Notes: generated by a model from the sequence alone, not told the origin. 64,000 nucleotides of DNA from an uncultured Chloroflexota bacterium (GCA_937974245.1 CALJKV010000124.1:7477-71476); one strand, 5' to 3'. Shown: positions 7,365 to 16,889, counted from the stretch's first letter. Made by a program: numbers and translations.

Positions 7365-8299
7365 GACTGCTGCTTTCTCCGCCGGAAGATTCGCCAGCGT
7401 CCACCCTGATCCGGTGGGGCATCCTGAGGGAGCATCTCTTGCAGTGCAGCGGCAGCATCGTCGTTTTCGTCGGTTTCCGGGCGCAGCAGCACCCCTTCCG
7501 GGCGAATTTCAACGGCGATACGCGGTGCATGTGCCAGGTGTGCCCGCACGCCCTCTGGTAATTTGATACTCCCACCGTTATCCAGTCGTGGCGCGTCTTC
7601 GGCCTCGTCATGGTTCAGTTCCTGCCCCAGTGCGCCGTCGCGCAGCGTCAGCACCCGGTCGGCATAGTTGGCGATTGCCATATCATGCGTCACCATCAGG
7701 ATCGTCAGGCCGTAGCGGTCACGCAAGTCATGGAGCAGGTCCATCACCTGGGCGGCGGTGTGCCGGTCAAGCGCCCCGGTGATTTCATCCGCCAGCAAGA
7801 GCGCCGGATGGTTCGCCAGGGCAACCGCTACCGCAACACGCTGCTGCATCCCGCCGGAAAGCGCCCCGGGTCGTTTGCGCTGGTGGTCAATCAAGCCAAC
7901 TGCTTCGAGTAGTTCGTTTGCTCGTTTCCCACGTTCCCAGGGGGGGATGCCGGCCATCATCATGGGCAGGGTGATGTTGCGCCGCGCCGAACGGTGGGGG
8001 AGCAGGTTGCGTTCGACCTGCTGCCACACGAAGCCGACGCGCTTCAAGCGGTAATCGGCTAACTGTTTGCCCTTGAATTCCAGCAGATTCTGGCCGTCCA
8101 CCATCAGTTGCCCGGCAGTGGGCGTATCCAGCCCGCCGAGCAGGTTGAGCAGCGAGCTTTTGCCCGCGCCGCTGGGGCCGATTATTGCCACCATTTCGGA
8201 GCGTTCCATTTCAAAGTCAATACCACGCAGCGCCACAATTTCATGGTTGCTGACTCGATAGGCTTTGACGACTTGCTTACATTGAATATACGGTGTCAT
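7361..8299 (-). CDS. ABC transporter ATP-binding protein with C-terminal extension
   Basis: This ATPase of 312 residues has Walker A GPSGAGKS, signature LSGGMQQR and Walker B LLLADE followed by ITGALD. The canonical domain ends near residue 225. About 85 extra residues follow: an acidic linker, a strand-rich segment (VAVEIRPEGVLLRPE) and a basic tail RRRKQQS. The extension is not part of the usual MacB/LolD ATPase and may be a regulatory or membrane-contact module. The gene starts three bases after the adaptor gene ends (toward lower coordinates) and overlaps the next ATPase by ATGA. Confidence 0.92.
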   Translation of the reverse strand: MTPYIQCKQVVKAYRVSNHEIVALRGIDFEMERSEMVAIIGPSGAGKSSLLNLLGGLDTPTAGQLMVDGQNLLEFKGKQLADYRLKRVGFVWQQVERNLLPHRSARRNITLPMMMAGIPPWERGKRANELLEAVGLIDHQRKRPGALSGGMQQRVAVAVALANHPALLLADEITGALDRHTAAQVMDLLHDLRDRYGLTILMVTHDMAIANYADRVLTLRDGALGQELNHDEAEDAPRLDNGGSIKLPEGVRAHLAHAPRIAVEIRPEGVLLRPETDENDDAAAALQEMLPQDAPPDQGGRWRIFRRRKQQS

Positions 8300-8301
8300 C
8301 C

Positions 8302-9669
8302 CTATGGACCCTGTACCACGTCGCCTTCGTTCACGCCGCTGATAATCTCGACCCGTTCGTCAGTTTGCAGGCCGATCTGCACATCCACACTGCGCGGGCC
8401 GTCGGGCGTATCCAGCACGACGAATGTCCGGTTCTGGAAGGTGCGAATCGCAGCGGGCGGCAGCCACAGGACATCCTCACGCACTTGCAGCGGCATCTCC
8501 ACCTCAATCAACTGGTTAGTCGCCACGTTTGCCAGCGAAGCCGCCACACGGGTCGTCTGGTCAGCATCGCGGGAACTCAGCGGAATCTGGCGGACGATGC
8601 ACTGGACGGCGCTCTCCGGGTCGTTAATCACCTGGCACACGCCGACCAGCCCCACGCTCAACTGTTGGGCATCGCCAATCGCCAGGCTGGCAACCGCTTC
8701 TTTTGGCTCTGGCCGCCCAATCGTGATGACTGTCGTGAAGGCCTGCACCTGGTCACCAGGGCGAATCGTGACTTCCAGGACTTCCCCGGCAATCGGCGCG
8801 TACAGTGATGAACGAGCGATGTCGGCGTTGATCTGGTCAATGTTCAACTGGGCCGAACGTATTGACTGCTCATCCGGGCTGGCGCTGGTGCGTGCCTGTT
8901 CGAGATTGAGTTCCGCCTGGATAACCGAGTTTTCCGCCTGGGCGATACTGAACTGGTGATTGTTGAAATTCTGCGCCGCCGAATAATACTGATTCTGTGC
9001 GTTCTTCACGCCGTTCTCTGCGCTCTGAAGCTGCTGGTAAGCACTGTCCACCACTGAAGCCGGGTTATCCGGGCGGCTGATGGCGTCGTTATAACTGCGG
9101 CGGGCGTTCGCCAGCGACTGCTCGGCGCTCTCCAGGCTGAGCCGTGCTGATTCCAGCGAAGTCCAGGGGCTGCTGGCGCGGATGTTTTCCAGTTGCAACC
9201 GGGCATTTGCCAGCGAGATCTCAGCATTGGCGACTGACTGCACATTGCCCGCCGTGCCGGATTCGACACTTTGCTGCGCTGTTTCGAGCTGTAGCTGCGC
9301 CGAGGCCAACTGGTTTTCCAGACTGGTGATCTCATAGTCGGCCAGCAGGTCACCGATATTGACCGTATCGCCACGCTGTACATTCACCCGGCGGATCGTC
9401 CCGCTGATTTCAAAGGAAAGCTGCAACTGGTCACGGGGCTGCCAACGCCCGGTGAATTCGAGCAAATCCTGCACAACGCCGCGCTGGACGAGGTATGTCG
9501 GGCGGGCGACTGCCGGGGCTGTCGGAATCGGCGTGGAGGTGGGAGCAGCCTGCTGTTGTGCCTCGCTGTTGGTATTCAGGTTTTCGACGCCTGAGCACGC
9601 GGCGAGCGATACCAGCGCGAGGGGCAGCAGTATCCGAGTAATGTGACGATGCAACAACGAACCCAACAT
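8302..9669 (-). CDS. HlyD/MacA-like efflux adaptor lipoprotein
   Basis: This is a protein of 455 residues. A lipoprotein signal (lipobox LAAC, Cys25) is followed by a biotinyl-lipoyl-like half motif (SGTIRRVNVQRGDTVNIGDL), a long alpha-helical hairpin rich in Gln, Ala, Ser and Asn (about 110-270), the return half (LYAPIAGEVLEVTIRPGDQV) and a beta-barrel region. This is the order of membrane-fusion proteins that couple MacB-type pumps to an outer layer or act as stalks. It lies between the permease and the two ATPases. The repeated LENARLQLE-type pattern of the hairpin is visible. Confidence 0.9.
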   Translation of the reverse strand: MLGSLLHRHITRILLPLALVSLAACSGVENLNTNSEAQQQAAPTSTPIPTAPAVARPTYLVQRGVVQDLLEFTGRWQPRDQLQLSFEISGTIRRVNVQRGDTVNIGDLLADYEITSLENQLASAQLQLETAQQSVESGTAGNVQSVANAEISLANARLQLENIRASSPWTSLESARLSLESAEQSLANARRSYNDAISRPDNPASVVDSAYQQLQSAENGVKNAQNQYYSAAQNFNNHQFSIAQAENSVIQAELNLEQARTSASPDEQSIRSAQLNIDQINADIARSSLYAPIAGEVLEVTIRPGDQVQAFTTVITIGRPEPKEAVASLAIGDAQQLSVGLVGVCQVINDPESAVQCIVRQIPLSSRDADQTTRVAASLANVATNQLIEVEMPLQVREDVLWLPPAAIRTFQNRTFVVLDTPDGPRSVDVQIGLQTDERVEIISGVNEGDVVQGP

Positions 9670-9693
9670 GAATATGAACTCCTCTTATAGCGA

Positions 9694-9762
9694 GATAGCA
9701 TCTTAGCCTGATAGCATCTTAGCTTTTCAGGCTAACCAGCTATTGAGCTAACCGGCTATTCA
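9694..9762. repeat. Short tandem repeats between adaptor and permease genes
   Basis: The 14-mer GATAGCATCTTAGC occurs at 9694-9707 and 9710-9723. A 16-base unit (GCTAACC-A/G-GCTATT-G/C-A) is repeated at 9731-9746 and 9747-9762. These short TAGC/GCTA-rich repeats resemble slippage products in intergenic DNA. No function is evident. Confidence 0.7.
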
Positions 9763-9764
9763 GC

Positions 9765-12521
9765 TTACACCTCGCCCATTTTAATCACCGTAGACAATCG
9801 TTCGCGTCCCAGGAAAATCGTGGTGAAGAGCGTGACCGCCAGCAATACGGTAGCGAAGGCGGCGTATACCAGGATAATGTCGCCCCAGGCGACGCGAATC
9901 AGGTACGGGGGCAGCCCGCCGCTGAAGTCGAGCAGCGGCAGGAACAGCAGGGTTGTCACCACGCCAATCGTCGTGCCGCTCAGGATACCGCTGGTCGCCG
10001 CGATCCCCTGCAAAAACATCAGGTACATGCCGACAGCGCCGCCGCTTAACCCCATCGCCCGCAGGGAACCGAGCTGGGTGGACTGCGCCTGGAATGAGGC
10101 TGCGCTCTGGATCGCCGCGCCGACCAGTGTCAGCACAATCGAAGCCACGAACCCTACTGAAAGGAAGCCCAACACGCCGCGCCGCGAAGGGGCGGCCTGT
10201 GCTTCTCGCAGGGCGGCTTCCGGGTCGAGCCAGCGCAGCACCGGGTAACCCAGGGCATATACCTGCTGACGTATCGCCGCTACATCCGCGCCGGAGTCGA
10301 GGCGCATCCAGATGTCATACGGGAGTTCCGTTCCCACGGCTTCAAAGACCGGTTGTAAATTGGTGATAGCGAAGAAACCGGTATTCGGGTCGAGCGTGGG
10401 GAAGTAATCCACATAGCCGACAATCGGCACTTTGCTCTCGTGCCAGGCGTTCAGCGCCGAGACCTGCATTGTCACTTCCTGGTTGATCGCCAGGTTGTAG
10501 GTTTCCGCCATTTTCCGGTTAATGATGATGCCGGTACGATTGCCCGCCAGCTTGTTGAACAGGTCCGCCATCGGCTCGGCAGCGTAATCGTCACGGGCGC
10601 GAATCACTTCGGCAATCGTGGCGCGGTCAATGCCCAGCACTGTACCATCCACGCGCTGCGACGCCAGGACGAGCCGCGCCGAGTAGCGTCCCGCCGGAGA
10701 GACTGCCGCCACGCCCTCAACGGTCAGCAGGTCATCTACCGGCAGGTTGGTATAGCCGGTGACGGTCTGGGTGGTCTGGCCGCTGGCGTCGGTGCTGCTC
10801 TCGGTTTCGGCAGAAGAAACCACAATCAACATGGCATCCGCGCCGATACTGTAGTCAATCGAATCCTTCAGGCTGCGGTCCAGGGTACTCGCCATCGAAG
10901 CAGTGAATCCGGTCAGGCTGAGTGTGAAGCACATCATGAGCAGTGTTCCCCGGTAACGCCCGATGGAGCGGGTCAGTTCGCGCAGCGCCATCAGCAGTAC
11001 CAGGTCGCTGCTGTAAGCGATGATGCCGCCCACGACCCGCAGCAGGAACGGCCATACCCGCAGGAACAACAGGGTAACGCCCAGCGAAAACAGGGTCGGC
11101 GCAATAAATACCAGAGGGTCACTGAAGGGGTCTTTGGCGTTCGTTACCAGGCCGCCCTGCCGCCAGAGCGTGTAGAACACGTAGAGCGCCGGGAGCAGTA
11201 CGGCGAAATCAAGATAGGCCCGCTGCCACCAGGCTTTGGTCGCCCGTGCCTGCTGCTGCCGGTAGCTGGTGATCGTCTGGCGCATGGTACGCCACGCCAG
11301 AATCAAGCCGCTGCTGGCCGCCAGCAGACCGGTTGCCAGGCCGACCAGCACCACTTCTGCGGTAAACGGCGCTGTCAGAACGTCCGTACCGTTGAAACGC
11401 AGGAATGACGTAGTTTGCCCGACGAGCCGCACGACACCGGGAGACAGCGCCATGCCAATCCCCAGCGCCACGCCCGCCAGAATCAGCCACATCAGGGCGT
11501 GAATCATCAACAGTACCCGGCGGCTCATCCCCCGGCTGCGAAGCGTCACATCCTCGGTTTGCTGGCGGCTCACCAGCAGCCCGGCCACCATGATAACAAA
11601 ATACAGCACCAGCCCGCCCACCGGCAAAATCACAATAATCAGCTGCTGGGTGAGTTGGGTCACGGTTTCATTAAAGGCGCTCAGGCCGTCGGTGGGGGAA
11701 AGGTCAAGGCGGATGCCGGGCAGCGCCGCCGTGACATCCCGCTCCCCGTTGATAATATTGCCTAACAGGCCGTCTACATCCGATGTTTTGACATTCGTCC
11801 CATCAAAAATCAGAAACCAGTCGGTTTCTTCCACCGGGCGTTCGATCTCGCCCGTCATGCTCCAGAGGACATCCTGAGGGACGAGAATCACCTGGTCAAA
11901 GAACTTGGGCGGGAAAATCCAGGATGTATCGTTACTATTGACGGGAGTCCACAGCGCCGCGACACGAAATTCCAGTGACGCCGCGCCGGAACGGGCGACG
12001 CTCAGGATGTCACCTTGCTGCACGCCCATCTGATATAGCATTTTCTCTGAAATCAGGACGGGAATGGGGTCACCCTCGGCGGACGGTTCGGCGGGCCACT
12101 CCCCAGAGACAATCTGAATCTGTTCGTCCGCCCCCTCTAACGTGCCGATGGTAAATGCCCCCAGCGGCGCGCCGTCCTGGAGGCGTACCGTCCAGGCCCC
12201 GCCGCTGATATAGCGCACTTCACGGGCGGTGGGCAGGCCAATCGTATCCACAAAGCTACCCTCAATGGCGGCGGTGGCGCTGGTGACATCGGCCTGGGTG
12301 ATATTGCCCTGCCAGCTCCCCAGGTAACGGAAACGGAAGGCATAAGCCGGGTCGCTCAAATGGGACGCCAAGAGGCCGGTATTCACCGCATCTACATAGA
12401 GCAGCAGGCTCAATGTCAATGTGGTTGCCGCTGAAAGCCCCACCAGCACCCATATCACGAGGATACGGTGGCGCCACAGGCGTTCCAGCGTGAACAGCAG
12501 CGTGTCTAACAGTCGAAACAT
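9765..12521 (-). CDS. FtsX/MacB-type ABC transporter permease
   Basis: This protein of 918 residues has one N-terminal membrane helix, a large extracytoplasmic domain (about 50-250), a first FtsX block of helices (about 275-410), helices near 440-510, a second extracytoplasmic domain (about 545-760) and a final FtsX block of three helices (about 780-910). This double-FtsX layout is typical of large MacB/LolCE-like permeases that work as mechanotransmission machines and do not import across the membrane. It follows the tandem solute-binding-protein gene and precedes the adaptor and ATPases in the same direction. The substrate is unknown. Confidence 0.9.
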   Translation of the reverse strand: MFRLLDTLLFTLERLWRHRILVIWVLVGLSAATTLTLSLLLYVDAVNTGLLASHLSDPAYAFRFRYLGSWQGNITQADVTSATAAIEGSFVDTIGLPTAREVRYISGGAWTVRLQDGAPLGAFTIGTLEGADEQIQIVSGEWPAEPSAEGDPIPVLISEKMLYQMGVQQGDILSVARSGAASLEFRVAALWTPVNSNDTSWIFPPKFFDQVILVPQDVLWSMTGEIERPVEETDWFLIFDGTNVKTSDVDGLLGNIINGERDVTAALPGIRLDLSPTDGLSAFNETVTQLTQQLIIVILPVGGLVLYFVIMVAGLLVSRQQTEDVTLRSRGMSRRVLLMIHALMWLILAGVALGIGMALSPGVVRLVGQTTSFLRFNGTDVLTAPFTAEVVLVGLATGLLAASSGLILAWRTMRQTITSYRQQQARATKAWWQRAYLDFAVLLPALYVFYTLWRQGGLVTNAKDPFSDPLVFIAPTLFSLGVTLLFLRVWPFLLRVVGGIIAYSSDLVLLMALRELTRSIGRYRGTLLMMCFTLSLTGFTASMASTLDRSLKDSIDYSIGADAMLIVVSSAETESSTDASGQTTQTVTGYTNLPVDDLLTVEGVAAVSPAGRYSARLVLASQRVDGTVLGIDRATIAEVIRARDDYAAEPMADLFNKLAGNRTGIIINRKMAETYNLAINQEVTMQVSALNAWHESKVPIVGYVDYFPTLDPNTGFFAITNLQPVFEAVGTELPYDIWMRLDSGADVAAIRQQVYALGYPVLRWLDPEAALREAQAAPSRRGVLGFLSVGFVASIVLTLVGAAIQSAASFQAQSTQLGSLRAMGLSGGAVGMYLMFLQGIAATSGILSGTTIGVVTTLLFLPLLDFSGGLPPYLIRVAWGDIILVYAAFATVLLAVTLFTTIFLGRERLSTVIKMGEV

Positions 12522-12634
12522 GGCGCGTCGCGTCCCGGTAAATCCATTGTTCGTCGTTGATTTAGCATAACATTCTATGGAACAGGGTTGAAGGGGAAAA
12601 CTGTCCTTTCAACCCTGCTCAGATTAGAGATGGA

Positions 12635-15325
12635 TTACCCGCCCGCGCGTCCAAAACCGATCAGTGAGCTGAAACCGGGGTCAACCTTTGTGGCACACTC
12701 CGCGATCTGCTGGAAACCAGCCCTGGGGTCATCGCTGGCGACATCCACCGGCGGCAGGGCTGCCACACATTCCAGGTAGCCATCGGCATAAATCTGCGCC
12801 TGAGCTAAACCGGCTTCTAAGTCACCATCATTGAGAACGTAGTCATCGAATACCTGGTTCAGCCACAGGTTGAGGATGGCACTCGCCGGGTCGCCGCCAG
12901 TAACCAGGCTGTTCAGAGTAATCGTGTTCGGGTCGCCCAGCAGACGGTCAAACTCCAGGTAAGCGTCTATCGTGTCCTGTCCTTCCGTCGCCAACAGCGC
13001 CGGGTCGTTGATGGCCGAACGGCGGGCGGGCATCCCCCCGATGAGGGAGGTGTTCTGAGCGATGGTGCTGATCCAGCGGTAACAGGCGTCCGGGTTTTCC
13101 GCCGAGGCGCTGATATAGGCAGTGTACATGCTGTACGATACGGCGTTGTGCTGCAGGCCGGTGGGGTAGGTGGTCATCAGGTAGTCACTGTCGGTTGCTG
13201 CGCTGTTGGTGCCGCCCTGGCCGCCGCCCAGGCCGCGTCCAAATCCCTGTCCACGCCCGCCAAAAGCCTGGGTGCGGATGGGCGATTCGTCCGCCGCGCC
13301 GCCGAGGATGACAACGAAGCCGCCACCCTGTTCGCTGCTATAGGCAATATAACCCTGCGTGGCGAGATCAAGCACCTGGCGGATCGCATCCACTGTGGCC
13401 GGGTCGGTAAAGTTGGCCGTCGGTGGGTTGGTGCGATAATCCAGCGGCGTGCCGCCGTAGGCCGCGATGAGCAGCAGCAGCGAAGTCCCGGCGTCCTGTG
13501 GGGCAAAGGGAGTCGGGTCTTCCGGGTAAACCTTGAGCGCCTGCAGCGCGTTCACAAACTCATCCACCGTCCAGCCGCCTTCGGGTTCAGGAACGCCGGC
13601 ACGTGCGAACGCCGCCGGATCGTACTCCATCACCTGCGGGCTGAGCGTCAGTGGCAGCGCCCAGGTCTTGTTATCCTGCTGCACCTGCGCCAGCACCCCG
13701 GAAACCATGTCGTTCGGATCGAAGTTCGGGTCGCTGTTCAGATACGGGTCGAGGTTGAGAATCGTCGTCAGATCGGTGTCCGCTACCGAGTTTGTCGGTA
13801 ACACGAAACAATCATAGGTTGCCGCATCATCGTTGGACGAAATGCGCGGGTCGCCACCGGCATCCATAATGATTTCCCCAACCTGGGGATCACTGGCGAC
13901 GAACTGATCTATCAAGGCCTGCCACTGATCCTCGTTAGGCAGCCCGCCCAGACGGAACAGCGAACTATAGCCGAAATTCAGAGCGATTTTCCCGGCGGAC
14001 AATACCACCGGCAAATCCGGGCTGGCGACGATAATCACCGTATCTGCGCCAATTTCGGCAGCCGTTTGCAGGTTGGCGACAGCGGCGGCTTCAGCATCCA
14101 GCAGCGCGGTACGGGCATCCAGTCCGTCCGTCTGCATACTCTGAATTGCCTGGGCAACATACGCGCTGAACCGCAGTTCTGATGCGCCGATGCCGGTGGG
14201 CAGCGCTTCGTCTAAGAGGGCTTCGGTGGCTGCGTCAGCGGCGCGGAAACGAAAACCCTGACCGGGGCCGCTGTTCGTATCGCTGGCTTGTATCCCCAGC
14301 ATACTCTGGCGGGCTGGGCGGATACCGAAGGGGTTGTTGGTCGCTTCGGGGCTGCTGGTCAGGAATTTCGCCAGATTATAGGCCTGCTCGGGGTAGAGTG
14401 TCCCTTTGCTGACGGCTACGGCCTGTGCATCCAGTTGAGCATGGCCGCCGGGCAGAATCACGCTCTGGCGTGTATCCTGCTGGTTGCCGGGGCCGCCGCC
14501 AATAAAGCCAAAACCGATAGACATCGGTATGTCGCTAAAGCTTTCGCTGAAGCCGATAGAGACAATCCCCTCATCTACCATGTCGTACCAGGTTGTGAGC
14601 AAGGCTTCCAGTTCCGGGGTTGCCAGCAGCGGGGCTTCTGGCAGCGTGTTCATATCATAGAAACCGCGCCCTAGCAGACTGCGCAGCAGCAGCGCCACAG
14701 CATCGGCACTGGAAACCTGCATCCCCGGCGTCGTGACGGTGCCGGATGGGTCGCGCTCGGTTAAAGCGCCCGCCGCATAAGCCAGGTCGTCCAGCGTCCA
14801 ACTGGCGTTGGGGTAGGCCAAGCCAAGCGCATCAAATGCCGCCGGGTCATAGCTGAGGGTGTTCAGGCTGGTCGAAACCGGCAGCGCCCACAGCCCACGA
14901 TCCCACTGGAAGGCCTGGTACAGCGCCGGGTAGAAATCCTCCGCATACAAGGTGGGATCGCCGTTCGCCAGCGGCATCAAATCGAGGAAGTATCCAGCAC
15001 GGGTGGCTTCCACTGTCAGGTTACTGCTGGTCACGACCACCACATCAGCGGCGCTCACATACTCAGCGGTGGACTCCAGATAGCCGCTTACATCACTGGC
15101 TGCTGAAGTCGGGAAGAGCGTCTCCAGCCCGCCATCCACGACCTGAACCTGGACCCCGTATTGTTGTTCAAACGGGGCCAGAACTTCTGGCGTAAAGACA
15201 TCAAGCATGAACTGCGGCACAGCCATCTGTAGGATGACAGTCCCTTGTGCGCCTACCGCCGGGACAATGCCAACGACCAGCGCCAGGACAAACAATCCAA
15301 CTAACAAACGTCCTCTGTACGTCAT
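12635..15325 (-). CDS. Extracellular solute-binding protein with two tandem SBP domains
   Basis: This protein of about 896 residues has a signal peptide ending near AVGAQG. Two copies of a family-1 sugar-type solute-binding fold follow (about 30-430 and 450-890). Each has the ALPVSTSLNTLSYDPAAFDALG / ALPLTLSPQVMEYDPAAFARAG type segment, each preceding a WT-x-D/E-D/E box. A Gly/Arg/Gln-rich loop lies near residue 695 in the second domain. Such proteins normally deliver sugars or peptides to an importer, but the neighbours are MacB-type efflux or mechanotransmission parts, an unusual pairing. ATG 15325 is chosen because GGAGAG lies 9 bases upstream; a TTG at 15355 is possible. It is the first gene of the six-gene minus-strand run. 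Confidence 0.88.
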   Translation of the reverse strand: MTYRGRLLVGLFVLALVVGIVPAVGAQGTVILQMAVPQFMLDVFTPEVLAPFEQQYGVQVQVVDGGLETLFPTSAASDVSGYLESTAEYVSAADVVVVTSSNLTVEATRAGYFLDLMPLANGDPTLYAEDFYPALYQAFQWDRGLWALPVSTSLNTLSYDPAAFDALGLAYPNASWTLDDLAYAAGALTERDPSGTVTTPGMQVSSADAVALLLRSLLGRGFYDMNTLPEAPLLATPELEALLTTWYDMVDEGIVSIGFSESFSDIPMSIGFGFIGGGPGNQQDTRQSVILPGGHAQLDAQAVAVSKGTLYPEQAYNLAKFLTSSPEATNNPFGIRPARQSMLGIQASDTNSGPGQGFRFRAADAATEALLDEALPTGIGASELRFSAYVAQAIQSMQTDGLDARTALLDAEAAAVANLQTAAEIGADTVIIVASPDLPVVLSAGKIALNFGYSSLFRLGGLPNEDQWQALIDQFVASDPQVGEIIMDAGGDPRISSNDDAATYDCFVLPTNSVADTDLTTILNLDPYLNSDPNFDPNDMVSGVLAQVQQDNKTWALPLTLSPQVMEYDPAAFARAGVPEPEGGWTVDEFVNALQALKVYPEDPTPFAPQDAGTSLLLLIAAYGGTPLDYRTNPPTANFTDPATVDAIRQVLDLATQGYIAYSSEQGGGFVVILGGAADESPIRTQAFGGRGQGFGRGLGGGQGGTNSAATDSDYLMTTYPTGLQHNAVSYSMYTAYISASAENPDACYRWISTIAQNTSLIGGMPARRSAINDPALLATEGQDTIDAYLEFDRLLGDPNTITLNSLVTGGDPASAILNLWLNQVFDDYVLNDGDLEAGLAQAQIYADGYLECVAALPPVDVASDDPRAGFQQIAECATKVDPGFSSLIGFGRAGG

Positions 15326-15789
15326 CGCCTGCAACTCTCCTATTGAATTCATCAAAGGTGGTTATTTATCGTGTGTAAACATCGAGAAACGGTCAGAAAC
15401 TGTGGTCGGTGAGGGACGTTCTATCCAGTTAGCCAGCCGGAAGCATACGCGAGTACGCCTCAGAGCGATGATTATCCCTCATTGCCAGCCGCCAGTGTAG
15501 TCTCCACCGGTTGCGGTGTGGTTACATGCAGGTTACAAGGTCGTAATCAACATTAGCTGATGGGCTACCTGTGAATAGGTAGCCTGTTCGAATGCAGTGC
15601 GCTGCAATCCCCGTAGCGCATTGGGTGCGGGTGCAGGAAAGGGTATATCGTAACAGGCTGTGGCCATGCCATTGATTTCTGGAGCATTTCAAATATTATT
15701 CACAAATCTCTTGTGATTAACTTCTCAAATCGCTGTAGACTAAGCTGTAATGACTTCTCAAAATCCTGAATATTTGCGGCGGAAATTGC
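15326..15789. other. Divergent intergenic region with hairpins
   Basis: There is no gene here. A perfect 8-pair hairpin (GGCTACCT, loop GTGAAT, AGGTAGCC) lies at 15563-15584 without a T-run. Further on, ACTTCTCAAAT and its near copy ACTTCTCAAAATC occur around 15720-15765 just before the response-regulator gene. The region must hold promoters for both flanking genes; none is a clear consensus. Confidence 0.5.
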
Positions 15790-16161
15790 ATGGCTCACAT
15801 TCTCCTCGTTGATGACAACATTCCATTCTCCAAGGTACTGGCTTTGACACTACAAGAGTCGGGACACCAGGTCACAGTTGGAAATAATGGTTCGGAAGGG
15901 TTAAACATACTCTCCAGTGTCGGGTCACCCGACTTCGTTGTATGCGATATTTTGATGGGTGGTATGGATGGCCTGACATTCCTTCAGCGTGTCCGGCAAA
16001 ACCCGAACTGGGTTTCTATTCCAGTGGTCATGATGACCAGTGATCCCAACGTTACTCAGGAACACACCGCCATGGAATACGGAGCAAACGGCTATTTAGT
16101 CAAGCCCTTCAGCTTCAAACTGTTAGAGGCTATTCTCCATAAACACGGTCTTATACCCTAA
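15790..16161 (+). CDS. Single-domain response regulator (CheY-like receiver)
   Basis: This receiver of 123 residues stands alone with no output domain. The acidic pocket is Asp8-Asp9, the phospho-acceptor is Asp53 (VCDILM), the switch Thr is Thr83 (MMTSD) and the conserved Lys is Lys105 (LVKPFS). It should be phosphorylated by a histidine kinase encoded elsewhere and act by protein contact. No kinase lies in this window. It is flanked by an upstream promoter region and, downstream, by an attenuator-like RNA. Confidence 0.93.
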   Translation: MAHILLVDDNIPFSKVLALTLQESGHQVTVGNNGSEGLNILSSVGSPDFVVCDILMGGMDGLTFLQRVRQNPNWVSIPVVMMTSDPNVTQEHTAMEYGANGYLVKPFSFKLLEAILHKHGLIP

Positions 16162-16296
16162 TTCCGCGTTTCAAATGCAATCTTAATGTTGTAATCCCTT
16201 GCATTCTATCAAAAAGCGTGATAGTCTTTCGCTCATGCGAAACACTTTTGCTTTGACCGCCCACGAAATGAAGTCCGCCACTTGTCTGTGTATGTG

Positions 16297-16401
16297 TGGT
16301 ATGTTGCCATTTCCTGGACGGGCGATCCGGCGGCGCGTGTAGCTTCCGCCGCAGCGATGCGAAACTGCAGAGCCAACCGTCCAGGTTGGCTCTTTTTATT
16401 T
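16297..16401 (+). ncRNA. Candidate small RNA or attenuator leader before the sulfur-transfer cluster
   Basis: An extended -10 (TG-G-TATGTT, 16297-16305) would start transcription near 16312. The RNA begins with CCTGGACGG (16313-16321), which is the exact complement of CCGTCCAGG (16377-16385). That second segment spans the loop and inner arms of a terminator hairpin (16370-16392), so the two pairings exclude each other. Between them lies a GGCGG/CCGCC hairpin. Layout fits a riboswitch-like attenuator, or a discrete RNA of about 90 bases. It matches no class I can name. Confidence 0.4.
16370..16401 (+). terminator. Rho-independent terminator
   Basis: GAGCCAACC (16370-16378) and GGTTGGCTC (16384-16392) form a perfect 9-pair stem followed by TTTTATTTT. 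It lies 60 bases upstream of the JAMM-peptidase gene and may be conditional, because a segment at 16313-16321 can pair with its loop and disrupt it. Confidence 0.85.
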
Positions 16402-16452
16402 TCGGGCAGTGACGGCGATGCCCTTGTGCTATCCGATGACAACAAGTGAGCG

Positions 16453-16887
16453 ATGATAATGCCGGTGATTTTAAATGAAGCATTGAAAGCGCGTATCTGG
16501 GCGCAGATGGAAAGCAGCTATCCGAATGAGGGCGGCGGTTTCTTGTTAGGCGAAGTCCGCGGCAAACAGGTATTGATTTCGGACGTGGTCGGTATTCCCA
16601 ATACCTTTGCTGAAGAAGAACAGTACCATCGTTATGCCATGACGCCCCAGAATTACGAACGGATTGAGGCGCAGGCCGAAGCGCAGGGGCTAGCGCTGGT
16701 GGGGTATTATCACAGTCACCCGGACGCGCTGCCCGTGCCGTCGCGGTTTGACCGTCATTACGCCTGGCCGAACTTCATCTACCTGATTACAGCTGTCGCC
16801 AGCGGGCAGGCTGTCAACAGCCGGGCGTGGCGGCTGCGGGCAGACCGTTCCCGGTTTAATGAGGCGGCCCTACGGATACAAAATTAG
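16453..16887 (+). CDS. JAMM/MPN metallopeptidase, M67 family (Mec-like)
   Basis: This protein of 144 residues carries the full zinc JAMM signature: Glu26, His87-Ser88-His89-Pro90, Ser97 and Asp100. The bacterial M67 family includes Mec of mycobacteria, which removes a C-terminal cysteine or cleaves conjugates from a ThiS/MoaD-like sulfur carrier. Here a ThiS-like carrier ending GG, a rhodanese and an E1-like MoeZ follow within 5 kb, supporting that role. The start is ATG 453 (16453) or the second ATG at 16459; ribosome site GTGAG is weak. It is the first gene after the attenuator-like RNA. Confidence 0.9.
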   Translation: MIMPVILNEALKARIWAQMESSYPNEGGGFLLGEVRGKQVLISDVVGIPNTFAEEEQYHRYAMTPQNYERIEAQAEAQGLALVGYYHSHPDALPVPSRFDRHYAWPNFIYLITAVASGQAVNSRAWRLRADRSRFNEAALRIQN

Positions 16888-16889
16888 CG

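Noticed and set aside
10440..11408. Plus-strand frame of 322 codons opposite the permease
   Set aside because: It is antisense to a membrane protein with strong features and has His/Gln/Arg-rich shadow composition.
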